55,196 bases of DNA from assembly GCA_030540405.1 (NCBI GenBank), contig JAUNWH010000014.1, forward strand, positions 1 through 55,196, given 5' to 3'. Under the pieces are notes generated by a model, which was given only the letters and a program-made list of their open reading frames with translations, did no database searches and had not been told where the DNA came from. The DNA comes from Spirochaetales bacterium. Lineage in GTDB: Bacteria > Spirochaetota > Spirochaetia > Treponematales > Treponemataceae. Numbering within the stretch: the first letter of the stretch is position 1; each line of letters begins with the position of its first letter. Of the stretch, positions 8,098 through 16,541 are shown piece by piece. A program made the position numbers and the translations under genes.

Positions 8098-8146
8098 GTC
8101 TCCCGAACTCAAACCAGCTTGCTGGAATCTTGAAAGCCGGGAGGAC
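8098..8146 (+). promoter_or_regulatory. Leader hairpin sequestering the Shine-Dalgarno
   Basis: GTCTCCCG (8098-8105) can pair with CGGGAGGAC (8138-8146), leaving a single bulged G. The 3' arm contains the Shine-Dalgarno GGGAGGA (8139-8145). Inside the loop CCAG-CTTG-CTGG (8114-8125) forms a small stem with a CUUG tetraloop. The structure would hide the ribosome-binding site of the 35-residue ORF until it is opened. Confidence 0.65.
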
Positions 8147-8152
8147 TTGCGC

Positions 8153-8260
8153 ATGACTTTGGAGCTTGTTTTGGCAGTAGTGGCAATTATAAATTGCATC
8201 GCTGCTGTTGCAAGTGCAGTTATCGCAGCCCTTTCTTACCTTAAAAATAAGAAGAGTTAA
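8153..8260 (+). CDS. 35-residue hydrophobic peptide, candidate type I toxin
   Basis: A short ORF with strong expression signals: TG-extended TATAAT promoter, GGGAGGA seven nt before ATG, and a terminator hairpin 5 nt after the TAA. The peptide starts MTLELVLAVVAIIN, continues as a single alanine/valine/isoleucine-rich membrane helix, and ends with the basic tail LKNKKS. That architecture (one membrane helix plus charged C terminus) is typical of Fst-, TxpA- and Ldr-type toxins, but I recognise no specific family. A convergent minus-strand promoter downstream would make an RNA antisense to its 3' region. It stands alone between the SUMF1-like gene and dnaE. Alternative: a regulatory or membrane-associated small protein without toxicity. 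Confidence 0.7.
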   Translation: MTLELVLAVVAIINCIAAVASAVIAALSYLKNKKS

Positions 8261-8261
8261 A

Positions 8262-8350
8262 AAGTAAAGCCGCCCATAAGTTTTCGACGCATTGGACGGC
8301 TTTATAACCAAAAAATGTGGAGACGACCGACGGAAATCGGGCATTTCCTT
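8262..8350 (-). ncRNA. Candidate antisense RNA to the peptide mRNA 3' end
   Basis: Predicted from a consensus promoter at 8357-8385 (start near 8350) and a hairpin-plus-T-run terminator at 8266-8303 with ACTTTTT after it on this strand. The RNA would be about 90 nt and complementary to the peptide mRNA downstream of its stop codon. It contains GTCTCC (complement of 8319-8324), the same anti-Shine-Dalgarno-like string found in the peptide leader. No significant ORF is present. Existence is inferred only from signals. Confidence 0.5.
8266..8303. terminator. Bidirectional hairpin terminator between convergent units
   Basis: AAAGCCGCCC (8266-8275) pairs with GGACGGCTTT (8294-8303) with one mismatch. 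Minus-strand reading gives the better T-run (ACTTTTT); plus-strand reading gives only TTTATAA. A second possible plus-strand stop is GGAAAT-CGGGC-ATTTCC followed by TTTATTT (8332-8355). Confidence 0.7.
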
Positions 8351-8356
8351 TATTTC

Positions 8357-8385
8357 AATATACTACAGAAAAACGCTTTCGTCAA
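8357..8385 (-). promoter_or_regulatory. Consensus promoter of the candidate antisense RNA
   Basis: Minus strand -35 TTGACG (8380-8385), 17-nt spacer, -10 TATATT (8357-8362). No gene with a ribosome-binding site starts downstream on this strand, so an RNA product is likely. Confidence 0.65.
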
Positions 8386-8479
8386 ACAGTCCTATTCCTG
8401 CCATCACAAAACTTCGCCTAGCAAAAAGAGGCTTTTTCTATTAGAATAAGGTCATCTAAAAAAACGCAAGGAGCTTGGC

Positions 8480-11400
8480 TTGGCTGACTATCATAAATTT
8501 CCTGACGCCCCGGAAGGAACTCCGGTTAGTAATTTTGTTCATCTTCACGTCCATTCAGACTATTCAATTTTGGACGGCGCAAGCAAAATTGACACGCTTG
8601 TTGCAAGGGCAAAAGAGCTTAACATGCCGGCGCTGGCTCTTACTGACCACGGAAATATGTTCGGCTCGCTCAACTTTGAAAAGCTCTGCCACGTAAACGG
8701 AATCAACCCTATTGTAGGCGAAGAATTTTATGTTGCCTGGGGAAACCACACAGAGCACAACGATGTTCCGTTCGGGCGCAATGGAAAAAACAGCCATTAC
8801 TTTCACCTCATTCTTTTGTGCGAAAACCAGACCGGCTACAAAAATATGTCATGGCTTTCTTCAATCGCATACACAGAAGGACTTTACTACGGAAAACCAA
8901 GAATAGACTTTGAGCTTCTAAAAAAGTACCATGAAGGACTTATCTGCCTAAGCGCGTGCATTCAGGGAGAACTTCCGCAGCTGCTTTTAAACGGAAGGGA
9001 CGAAGACGCATACAGGGTCGCAAAGGAATACAAGGAGCTTTTCGGACCAGACCGCTACTACATTGAAATTCAAGACCACGGACTTGACGAGCAAAAAGAA
9101 GTCGCGGTAAAACTCATAAAACTTTCCAAAGACTTGGACATTCCGCTTGTTCTTACAAACGATGTTCATTACTGCAACAAGGACGATGCGGAAGCTCAGG
9201 ACGCTTTAAGGTGCATTGGATTCAAGAAGCTTTTGGACGAGCCTCACCAGACAATGGGCGGCGGAAGAAAAGAATGGTACTTAAAGACAGAACAGGAAAT
9301 GTCAATTCTTTTTCCGAACTACCCGGAAGCTATGGCGAACACAATAAAAATCGCCAATATGTGCAACCTTACAATTCATCAGTACACAACGCCGGAATTA
9401 AAAGGCTGCCTTCCGCGGTTTTCACTTCCAATCGAATTTCAAAAGCACGAAGACTACACGGAAAATCAGGACGACTATGTGCGCTGTCTTGTAGAAAAAG
9501 GTCTTAGAGTGCGCTACCCGGAAATCACGCAGGCAATAAGGCGGCGGTGCGAATACGAGCTTGGAATTATCTTCAAGATGGGATTTTCGGGCTACTTTTT
9601 GATTGTTTGGGAATTCATCAACTGGGCAAAAGAACACGGCATTCCGATTGGTCCGGGGCGCGGTTCAGGAGCAGGCTCTCTAGTTGCGTACTGCATGACT
9701 ATAACAGACATTGATCCGTTCAGGTTCAAGCTGATTTTTGAGCGTTTCTTAAATCCAGAGCGCGTTTCCATGCCGGATTTTGATATAGACATGGACTTCG
9801 ATTTTAGGCAGAACATCATTCAGCATACAAGGGAAACTTACGGAGAGCCGCAGGTTGGCCACATTGTAACGTTCGGAACTTTAAAGCCCAAGAACTGTCT
9901 TGCCGATGTCGGACGAATCCTGAATATTCCGCTTTCGATTGTTACAAAAGTAAAAGCCTGCATTCCAGACAATCCAAAGGCAAAACTGAAAAACGCGCTT
10001 GAGCCGCCTACAGACAAATTTCCAGACGGCGGACAGCTTATTCCAATCAGCGAAAATCCAGAAGCGACAATAGGGCTGGATAAAAAAACTTTTGACCGCT
10101 GGATTTATCTTTGCAAAAAACTTGAAGGCTTAATCAGAAACACTGGACTTCACGCTTCTGGAATGGTAATCGGTCTTACTGCTCTTCCAGACTGGGCGCC
10201 GGTTTTCAAAGATCCAAAGACAGGCGAAGTTGCAGTTCAATACACAATGGACATAATCGAGCCGTGCGGACTTGTAAAGTTCGACTACCTTGGGCTTAAA
10301 ACACTTTCTTTAATCCGCTATGCCGAAAACATAATCAACAAACATAAAAAGCCAGACGAGCCGGAATTCAAGACAGAAAACGTAAGCGAAACTGACTCCG
10401 AGACATTCGACTTGTTCTGCCGCGGAGACTCAGTTGCAATTTTCCAGTTTGAATCTCCGGGAATGCAGAAAATATTGCGCCAGTGCCAGCCAAGATGCGT
10501 GGAAGAGCTTGTCGCCTTGAACGCGCTTTACCGTCCTGGTCCGCTTGATTACATTCCGCAGTACATTGAAGGCAAATGGAAGCCAGAAACCGTTCACTAC
10601 CCAGATCCGTGCCTTGAAGGAATCCTAAAGGAAACTTACGGCGTTATGGTTTATCAGGAACAGGTTATGCAGGTTGCGCAGAAGATTGCGGGCTTTTCTC
10701 TCGGCGGTGCGGATATGCTTAGGCGTGCCATGGGAAAAAAGAAGCTTGAAGTCCTCATGGGCAAAAAAGTTGAATTTGAAGAAGGCGCAATAAAACAAGG
10801 CTACACAAAAGAGCACGCTGATGAAATTTTTGACATAATGGTTCCGTTCGCTGGCTACGGATTTAACAAGTCCCATGCGGCTGCTTACACAGTTCTTGCA
10901 TACAGAACAGGCTGGCTTAAAACCCACAAAAAAGCTGAATTCATGGCGGCAAACCTTACCAACGAAATCACTTCCACAGATACGCTTCCTGAATATATTG
11001 AAGAAGCCCGCAAAATGGGAATTCCAGTTGATCCACCGGATGTAAACCGCTCCGACTCAATTTTTGATGTTATTGACGGTCATATTGTTTTCGGTCTTAA
11101 GGGAATAAAAGGAATGGGCGAAGGAGCCGCAAGAGCCATTGTTGAAGAGCGCGAGCAAAACGGACCTTACAAATCTTTTGTGGATTTTATTGAACGATTG
11201 AGCAACAAAGACGTAAACAAAAAAGCGATAGAAGTCCTTATAAAAACCGGCGCATTTGACAATCTAGGACAAAACCGCGCAACTCTTACCATGAATCTTG
11301 AGCGCGTAATTGAATACGAAGACAAAAAGAACGCTTCCAAGGAATACGGCCAGGCAAGCCTTTTTGAAGATGCTGGAATAAAAGAATTTGAAGACTTTAA

Positions 11401-12121
11401 GTTTGAAGAATGCGAAGACCTTCCAAAAATGGAGCGTCTTAACATGGAAAAGGAATTAATAGGCTGCTTTGTTTCGGGGCATCCGCTGGACGATTACAAA
11501 ACCGCAATAGAAACCTGCGCAACCTGCAACAGCGAAAATATCGGACGCTGGGCAAAAATCGACAAGGCAGAAAAAGCATCGCTGGAATCAAGCGGAAGAT
11601 CATCTTGGCAGGCAAGGAATTCCGGCAAAACTTATGTTGCAATCGGAATGCTTCAGGATTTAAAAATCATAATGACCAAAAAAGGCAAGCAGATGGCATT
11701 TTCAAAACTTGCCGACTACAAGGGATTTATCGATGTAACATTCTTTCCTGCTGTTTGGGAAAAATATTCAAGCCAGATTGAAGCCGAAAAAATTTATGCG
11801 TTTAAAGGCAAAGTTGACGGCTCAAGAGAAGTTCCAACTTTTCTTGTAGAATCAATTGAAGACATTGCAACTTTGCAGCAAAAGGCAATTTCAAGTGTTC
11901 ACATTCAGCTTGAACAGGGTTTTTCTTCCGTAAAAGAAATCGCGCCGCTTAGAGATATTTTGTTTGGCGGAACGGGAACTTTGTTAGTATATTTTCATAT
12001 AGAAATAGACGGAAAAACTTATGTCGTAAAAGCGAACACTCAGCTGACTGTTCCAAACACAAAGGAATACATAGACAGCATAAAAGATATTTCCGGAGTT
12101 CAGGAAGTCTGGACTGAATAA
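8480..12121 (+). CDS. dnaE: DNA polymerase III subunit alpha
   Basis: Catalytic subunit of the replicative polymerase, 1213 residues, normal for DnaE1. The N-terminal PHP domain begins [18 protein letters not shown] and includes [10 protein letters not shown]. The polymerase palm shows [14 protein letters not shown], the catalytic aspartates in [13 protein letters not shown] and the third acidic site in [13 protein letters not shown]. Further family blocks are [13 protein letters not shown] and [13 protein letters not shown]. The C terminus holds a helix-hairpin-helix and an OB-fold region near [12 protein letters not shown]. The start is TTG at 8480, selected because AAGGAG lies 6 nt upstream. 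First gene of a plus-strand run with the YggT gene and recG. Confidence 0.96.
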   Translation: MADYHKFPDAPEGTPVSNFVHLHVHSDYSILDGASKIDTLVARAKELNMPALALTDHGNMFGSLNFEKLCHVNGINPIVGEEFYVAWGNHTEHNDVPFGRNGKNSHYFHLILLCENQTGYKNMSWLSSIAYTEGLYYGKPRIDFELLKKYHEGLICLSACIQGELPQLLLNGRDEDAYRVAKEYKELFGPDRYYIEIQDHGLDEQKEVAVKLIKLSKDLDIPLVLTNDVHYCNKDDAEAQDALRCIGFKKLLDEPHQTMGGGRKEWYLKTEQEMSILFPNYPEAMANTIKIANMCNLTIHQYTTPELKGCLPRFSLPIEFQKHEDYTENQDDYVRCLVEKGLRVRYPEITQAIRRRCEYELGIIFKMGFSGYFLIVWEFINWAKEHGIPIGPGRGSGAGSLVAYCMTITDIDPFRFKLIFERFLNPERVSMPDFDIDMDFDFRQNIIQHTRETYGEPQVGHIVTFGTLKPKNCLADVGRILNIPLSIVTKVKACIPDNPKAKLKNALEPPTDKFPDGGQLIPISENPEATIGLDKKTFDRWIYLCKKLEGLIRNTGLHASGMVIGLTALPDWAPVFKDPKTGEVAVQYTMDIIEPCGLVKFDYLGLKTLSLIRYAENIINKHKKPDEPEFKTENVSETDSETFDLFCRGDSVAIFQFESPGMQKILRQCQPRCVEELVALNALYRPGPLDYIPQYIEGKWKPETVHYPDPCLEGILKETYGVMVYQEQVMQVAQKIAGFSLGGADMLRRAMGKKKLEVLMGKKVEFEEGAIKQGYTKEHADEIFDIMVPFAGYGFNKSHAAAYTVLAYRTGWLKTHKKAEFMAANLTNEITSTDTLPEYIEEARKMGIPVDPPDVNRSDSIFDVIDGHIVFGLKGIKGMGEGAARAIVEEREQNGPYKSFVDFIERLSNKDVNKKAIEVLIKTGAFDNLGQNRATLTMNLERVIEYEDKKNASKEYGQASLFEDAGIKEFEDFKFEECEDLPKMERLNMEKELIGCFVSGHPLDDYKTAIETCATCNSENIGRWAKIDKAEKASLESSGRSSWQARNSGKTYVAIGMLQDLKIIMTKKGKQMAFSKLADYKGFIDVTFFPAVWEKYSSQIEAEKIYAFKGKVDGSREVPTFLVESIEDIATLQQKAISSVHIQLEQGFSSVKEIAPLRDILFGGTGTLLVYFHIEIDGKTYVVKANTQLTVPNTKEYIDSIKDISGVQEVWTE

Positions 12122-12143
12122 TGGCACAGGAGGTTTTTACGCC

Positions 12144-12725
12144 ATGTTTATCTTAAGAATAATTTCAGCATTTTTATCGCTATATTCTCTTTTATGTCTT
12201 TTGCGGATAATAATCACTTGGATTCCAAATTATTCATACAGCAAACCAGCGGACATTCTGGCGCAAATATGTGATCCTTACATGAATCTTTTCCGCGGAA
12301 TAAAATGGCTTAGGTTTGGAAGTTTTGACTTTAGTCCTGCTCTCGCTTTATGCATTTTAGGCGCAGGCTCTCAGCTTTTTTCAAGCCTTGCAAACGGAGG
12401 CTACATAAACCTCCAGATGATTCTGGCAATAATCCTTGGAATTTTCTTTTCAATTCTGTCATCGCTCATTTTCTTTCTTATAATTCTTTTCGCAATAAGA
12501 CTCATTTTGATAATGATAAACAGAGATTCGTACAACACAAGCGGATTCATGGCGAACCAAATTGACAGTTCAATTTCACCGATTGTCTACAGAATCGCAA
12601 GAACGTTCGCAATGGGCAGACGCATAACTTACAAAGCCGCCTTGATAATTTCAATAATCGCCCTTTTATTTTTGCAGTTTGCATTAAGAATTCTTTTAAC
12701 GCTTATTTTGTCGATAATTTTGTAA
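12144..12725 (+). CDS. YggT family integral membrane protein, two YggT units
   Basis: A 193-residue membrane protein with about four hydrophobic helices. Each half resembles a YggT unit: a hydrophobic stretch, then RIIITWIPNYSYS with DPYMNLFR in the first half, and a second, more diverged copy with MINRDSYN and ISPIVYRIARTF. YggT proteins are poorly characterised inner-membrane proteins linked to osmotic stress or division/septal localisation in other bacteria. The gene has an AGGAGG 11 nt before its ATG, follows dnaE by 22 bp, and its stop codon directly abuts the recG ATG (TAAATG), so all three are probably co-transcribed. Family call from pattern only; function not known. Confidence 0.75.
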   Translation: MFILRIISAFLSLYSLLCLLRIIITWIPNYSYSKPADILAQICDPYMNLFRGIKWLRFGSFDFSPALALCILGAGSQLFSSLANGGYINLQMILAIILGIFFSILSSLIFFLIILFAIRLILIMINRDSYNTSGFMANQIDSSISPIVYRIARTFAMGRRITYKAALIISIIALLFLQFALRILLTLILSIIL

Positions 12726-14912
12726 ATGATTCTTTCTGAACTTGGAGCCGCTGTAGAAACACTTTCTGGTGTAGGACCGGCAGCGGCAAAAAAATTCGCC
12801 AGCCTGAATATTTTCACAGTAGCCGATTTACTTTCTATTTTTCCGCGCGACTACGAAGACAGAACTAAGCGGATTCAGCTAAGAGATTATGCAAATTTTC
12901 CAAAAGTCCACACAATCTGCAAAGTGACGGCTCACCAGTGGTTTGGCTACGGCAAAATGAAAACCTTGAAAATCGCAATAACCGACGGAAGCGCAAACGC
13001 ATGGCTTGTTGCATTCAACCGGGACTTTCTTGCAAAATCACTGCCAGAAGGAAGCATAATCGCCGTAACTGGAAAATTTGAAACAAAATACAACGAGCTT
13101 CAGTCTTCATCTTTTGAAGCGACAAGAATTTCGTTCGACGGAAACTTAGAGGACTTTGAAAACGTTCCAGTTCCAGACAGCGCGGTAATTCCAATTTATC
13201 CGCTTACAGAAGGGCTCACGCAAAAAGTCTACAGAAAAACTGTGGCTCAAGCTTTAAAGCAATACGCAAAAAACATAAGCAATGAGATTCCAGAGCAAAT
13301 CATAAAAGAGCGGAATCTTTTAAATAAAAGCGAAGCGATTCTTTTTGTTCATCAGCCGCAAAATTTGAATCAGGCGCAGAAAGCTAGAAAAACTTTAATT
13401 TACGAAGAACTTTATCTTTTTGAATACAAAATGCTCGAACGCGCTCTTATGCACAGGGGGACTTTGCCTTCGCAGGATTTTATTCCAGAAGCATATCCGT
13501 ACTTTTCCACGCCAGATTCAGAAACAGGTCTTGAGCAGATAAAAGATGAATTCCAGAAAAGCCTTTCGCCACGACAAAAGCAAATTTTCAGCAGCCTGAA
13601 TTTTGAGCTTACGTTGGATCAGATGAATTCAATTTTAGAAATGAACCGCGACATTGACAAAAGCCAAACGGAATGCAACACAATGCTGAACGCTCCGCAG
13701 AAACTCTCAAAGCCTCCATTTTCCATGCAGCGGCTTTTGCAAGGAGATGTCGGATCTGGAAAAACTCTTGTGTCTTTTTTTGTCTGCGCGCGGACAATTG
13801 ACTACGGCGGACAATGCGCTATCCTTGCTCCCACAGAACTTCTTGCTCGCCAGCACGCAGAAAACGCCGCAAAACTTTTAGAGCCAGCCAGAATAAAAAC
13901 AGCGTTCCTCACAGGAAATTTAAAAGCTTCTGGCAGGCAGCCTCTTTTAAATGCTCTTAGAGACGGAAACATTGACATTGTAATTGGAACTCATGCGCTT
14001 TTCAGCAGAAACACGCAATACAAAAATCTTCAGCTTGCGGTAATAGACGAGCAGCATAAATTTGGAGTAACGCAAAGAGAATCGATTATTTCAAAAGGAA
14101 GAATTTCATTCAAGCACATGGCGCATTCTCCGGATCTTTTAATGATGAGCGCGACACCAATTCCGCAGACATTGGCGCTGACTGCATTCGGCGACCTTGA
14201 CATAAGCGTGATAAAAACAATGCCCAAGGGAAGGCTTCCTGTAAAAACTTATCTTACAGTTTTTGGAAATGAACGCAATGTTTACGAAGCCATAAGAAAA
14301 GAACTGAATGCAGGTCATCAGGCGTATTTTGTTTACCCAAGAATCGCAGAAAATCCGCAGGCAGAACAAACAGACAAAGCCTCTTTAAAGTCCGCAGAAG
14401 AAATGTTTGATTTTCTTTCAAAGGAAGTTTATCCGAATTTCAAATGCGCGCTTATCCACGGAAAAACTGACGATGAACAGCAAGCTGAAATACTAAAAAA
14501 TTTTTCAAGCGGAAACATTCAAGTTCTTGTTGCAACAACTGTTGTAGAAGTCGGAGTCGATGTTCCGAACGCAACCTGCATTGCAATTGAACACGCCGAA
14601 CGGTTTGGACTTGCAGAACTTCATCAGCTGCGCGGAAGAGTCGGACGCGGAAAATTCCAGTCATACTGTTTTTTAACTTACAGCAAGAACATCACCGAAA
14701 CTGGAATCTCACGACTAAAGGCACTGCATCAAAGCAACGACGGATTTTTTATTGCAGAAGAAGATTTAAAGCTGCGCGGCCCTGGAGAAGTTTTTGGAAC
14801 AGCCCAGTCAGGATATTTTTCATTGAATATAGCCGACTTAAGCCGCGACAAGGAAATTCTCAAAACCGCGCGTTACGATGCTTTATGCCAGCTTAAGCAA
14901 CATAATCCTTAA
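12726..14912 (+). CDS. recG: ATP-dependent DNA helicase RecG
   Basis: Branch-migration helicase acting on stalled forks and recombination intermediates. 728 residues. The N-terminal wedge/OB domain begins with LSGVGPAAAKKFASLNIFT and contains the substrate-binding region around FNRDFLAKSLPEGS. Superfamily 2 motifs follow: Walker A LLQGDVGSGKTLV, motif Ia LAPTELLARQHAE, DEQH box VIDEQHKFGV, MMSATPIPQTLAL, and the C-terminal ATTVVEVGVDVPN and HQLRGRVGRG. The ATG directly follows the YggT stop. Its last 20 bp overlap the 3' end of the convergent sigma factor gene. Confidence 0.96.
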   Translation: MILSELGAAVETLSGVGPAAAKKFASLNIFTVADLLSIFPRDYEDRTKRIQLRDYANFPKVHTICKVTAHQWFGYGKMKTLKIAITDGSANAWLVAFNRDFLAKSLPEGSIIAVTGKFETKYNELQSSSFEATRISFDGNLEDFENVPVPDSAVIPIYPLTEGLTQKVYRKTVAQALKQYAKNISNEIPEQIIKERNLLNKSEAILFVHQPQNLNQAQKARKTLIYEELYLFEYKMLERALMHRGTLPSQDFIPEAYPYFSTPDSETGLEQIKDEFQKSLSPRQKQIFSSLNFELTLDQMNSILEMNRDIDKSQTECNTMLNAPQKLSKPPFSMQRLLQGDVGSGKTLVSFFVCARTIDYGGQCAILAPTELLARQHAENAAKLLEPARIKTAFLTGNLKASGRQPLLNALRDGNIDIVIGTHALFSRNTQYKNLQLAVIDEQHKFGVTQRESIISKGRISFKHMAHSPDLLMMSATPIPQTLALTAFGDLDISVIKTMPKGRLPVKTYLTVFGNERNVYEAIRKELNAGHQAYFVYPRIAENPQAEQTDKASLKSAEEMFDFLSKEVYPNFKCALIHGKTDDEQQAEILKNFSSGNIQVLVATTVVEVGVDVPNATCIAIEHAERFGLAELHQLRGRVGRGKFQSYCFLTYSKNITETGISRLKALHQSNDGFFIAEEDLKLRGPGEVFGTAQSGYFSLNIADLSRDKEILKTARYDALCQLKQHNP

Positions 14913-15744
14913 GGGAAATATCGCAGATTTTATTTGCACGGATTTTTGCAATCGCATGTTTTTCAATCTGGCGGACACGTTCTCTTGAAAGATTCATTTT
15001 CTCGCCGACTTCTTTTAATGTTCGTTCGCCTTGACCATTAAGACCATAGCGCATATTAAGAACTTCAACTGATTTTTTATCCAAGCCTACAAGAGCCTTG
15101 TCAATTTCAGTTTTCAAGGAAGCATCAATCGCTGCGTCTTCCGGCGTAAAAGTTCCGGCAGAAACTGTATCAACAAGAGCAGTATCAGAATCGCCGCCAA
15201 CAGGAGAATCCAAACTTATCATTTCCTGCGAAATATTAAGCATTTCTCTTATGTGGTGCTTTGTCATTCCAAGTTTAAGCGCAACTTCTTCAAGCTCTTC
15301 TTCCTCGGATTTTTTTCCATGCGGATTTACACTGTGGCACGCTCTTTTTATTTCTGTAAGCTCAGCATCTTTATTTACAGGCAGACGAATCGGGCGGCCA
15401 AAATCAACAATCGCTTTCATTATGCTCTGGCGAATCCACCAAACAGCATAAGATATAAAATGGTAGCCTTTGCTTACATCAAAATGATCAAGCGCCTTCA
15501 TAAGTCCAAGATAGCCTTCACTTATTAAATCTTCGTATTCAAGACCTTTGTTCAAATACTGTGAAGCAATTTTTATAACAAAGCGCATATTGGAAGTCAA
15601 AAGTTTGTCTCTTGCAGCTTTGTCTCCAGCAGCGGCTTTTGTAGCAAGCTGAGTTTCTTCGTCATTTGTAAGAAGAGGAATTCTCTTTATTTCATTAAGA
15701 TGAATCCTCACAACGTCCAAATCTTTTGCTGAAACACTAGTCAT
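14893..15744 (-). CDS. RNA polymerase sigma factor, sigma-70 family (group 2/3-like)
   Basis: An alternative sigma factor of 283 residues, lacking the long region 1.1 and non-conserved insert of a primary RpoD. Region 1.2 is IHLNEIKRIPLLTNDEETQL, region 2 contains NMRFVIKIASQYLNKGLEYEDLISEGYLGL and the -10-reading helix YHFISYAVWWIRQSI. Region 3 contains ELEEVALKLGMTKHHIREML and region 4 ends with LSRERVRQIEKHAIAKIR. GGAGG lies 7 nt before the ATG. Upstream is a sigma-54-type promoter, so expression probably depends on RpoN. Size and arrangement recall Borrelia RpoS, but orthology is not shown. The gene is convergent with recG with a 20-bp overlap. Confidence 0.9.
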   Translation of the reverse strand: MTSVSAKDLDVVRIHLNEIKRIPLLTNDEETQLATKAAAGDKAARDKLLTSNMRFVIKIASQYLNKGLEYEDLISEGYLGLMKALDHFDVSKGYHFISYAVWWIRQSIMKAIVDFGRPIRLPVNKDAELTEIKRACHSVNPHGKKSEEEELEEVALKLGMTKHHIREMLNISQEMISLDSPVGGDSDTALVDTVSAGTFTPEDAAIDASLKTEIDKALVGLDKKSVEVLNMRYGLNGQGERTLKEVGEKMNLSRERVRQIEKHAIAKIRANKICDISLKDYVA

Positions 15745-15782
15745 TTTCTTGCCTCCAGTATGCTTTTATTTACTTAATAAAT

Positions 15783-15798
15783 AGCATAAAACGTGCCA
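15783..15798 (-). promoter_or_regulatory. Sigma-54 (RpoN) type -24/-12 promoter
   Basis: Minus strand TGGCACGTTTTATGCT matches the TGGCACG-N4-TTGCW consensus with one mismatch (A for the first T of the -12 element). The invariant GG and GC are separated by exactly 10 nt. Expected start near 15773 gives a ~29-nt leader carrying the GGAGG of the sigma factor gene. Confidence 0.75.
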
Positions 15799-15874
15799 AG
15801 TTATACAAAAAGCAAGAAAAAAAATAAAATAACCAGCCCAAATGTCGTATTTTGATAAGAATGGTAATTTAAGT

Positions 15875-15949
15875 GTTATTCCCGTGCTACGACACAGGAA
15901 TCTGTTGAAAATTTTCAATAGATTTTATCGGGTCTAGCCCGATAATGAC
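15875..15949. repeat. CTTGA-loop hairpin repeats, copies e and f, as one composite palindrome
   Basis: Copy e (15875-15903, plus) has stem TTCCCGTG/CACAGGAA around CTACGA. Copy f (15921-15949, minus) has a perfect 8-bp stem TTATCGGG/CCCGATAA. Between them TTGAAAATTTTCAA (15905-15918) is a perfect 14-bp palindrome, so the whole element is an inverted pair. It sits in the 390-bp gap between groES and the sigma gene; the rest of that gap holds the groES terminator, the sigma-54 promoter and no ORF I can support. Confidence 0.8.
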
Positions 15950-16048
15950 ATTGAATTATAAAACTCGAAATTAAGGGTAAGCAACTTTTTACATTTCAAT
16001 AGTAAAAAAGCTGATTTGAATGCAGTTTTTTAGATTTTAAAAACCTTT

Positions 16049-16083
16049 AAAAACAAATAAGGCTGCATCAAAATGACACAGCC
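16049..16083 (-). terminator. Intrinsic terminator of groES
   Basis: Minus strand GGCTG ... CAGCC with an inner CAT-TTTG-ATG stem (16061-16083), followed by TTATTTGTTTTT. Confidence 0.7.
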
Positions 16084-16134
16084 CATAAAGCGTTGATTCA
16101 AAGTGAGTCAAAATGCCCCACTAAAAACAAAAAA

Positions 16135-16407
16135 TTACTCTACAACAGCAATAATGTCGCAGTTTTTAAGAATAAGATAGTCTTCACCGTCAATCTTAAT
16201 TCCTGTTCCAGCATACTTGTCATACAAAATTTTTTCACCAGGCTTTACAGTGATTTTTTCCTTTTCAGTTCCAGGTCCAACTGCCTCAACAACAGCCTGC
16301 TGAGTTTTTTCCTGCGCTGTGTCTGGGATAATAAGTCCGCCAGCTGTTTTTGTTTCTGCGGCAACCTGCTTTACCAAAACTCTGTCTGCCAATGGTTTTA
16401 CTTTCAT
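16135..16407 (-). CDS. groES: Co-chaperonin GroES
   Basis: 90-residue lid of the GroEL folding chamber. Diagnostic blocks are VKPLADRVLVKQ at the N terminus, the mobile-loop region TKTAGGLIIPDTAQEK, VKPGEKILYDKYAGTGI and the C-terminal YLILKNCDIIAVVE. Length matches the family. GGAGG lies upstream of the ATG. There is no groEL next to it, unlike most bacteria, so groEL must be elsewhere. An 8-bp inverted repeat lies about 45 bp upstream, but no CIRCE element is visible. Confidence 0.96.
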   Translation of the reverse strand: MKVKPLADRVLVKQVAAETKTAGGLIIPDTAQEKTQQAVVEAVGPGTEKEKITVKPGEKILYDKYAGTGIKIDGEDYLILKNCDIIAVVE

Positions 16408-16449
16408 TTAAATCCTCCAAATCTATATTTGAAAATTTTTTAAAATTTT

Positions 16450-16485
16450 GAGCGGGCAACATAAATCAAGCACGCTCTTTTTTTT
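16450..16485. promoter_or_regulatory. Inverted repeat with T8 run upstream of groES
   Basis: GAGCGGGC (16450-16457) and GCACGCTC (16470-16477) pair with one mismatch across 12 nt; T8 follows on the plus strand. Read on plus it looks like a textbook terminator, yet no plus-strand gene ends here. It may be a bidirectional terminator for the upstream TPR gene or an operator for groES. Confidence 0.5.
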
Positions 16486-16541
16486 ACACTATAAAAATAC
16501 AAATTTTTTTCCTTAAAGTCAAATTCTATAGAAAATAAGTT

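Noticed and set aside
8057..8344. 95-codon minus-strand ORF across the small-peptide locus
   Set aside because: It starts inside the antisense RNA region without a Shine-Dalgarno, reads through both the terminator stem and the complement of the peptide gene, and its composition looks random.
16450..16485. Terminator of a plus-strand gene
   Set aside because: No supported plus-strand gene lies upstream between 14912 and 16450, so it was recorded as an ambiguous regulatory repeat instead.
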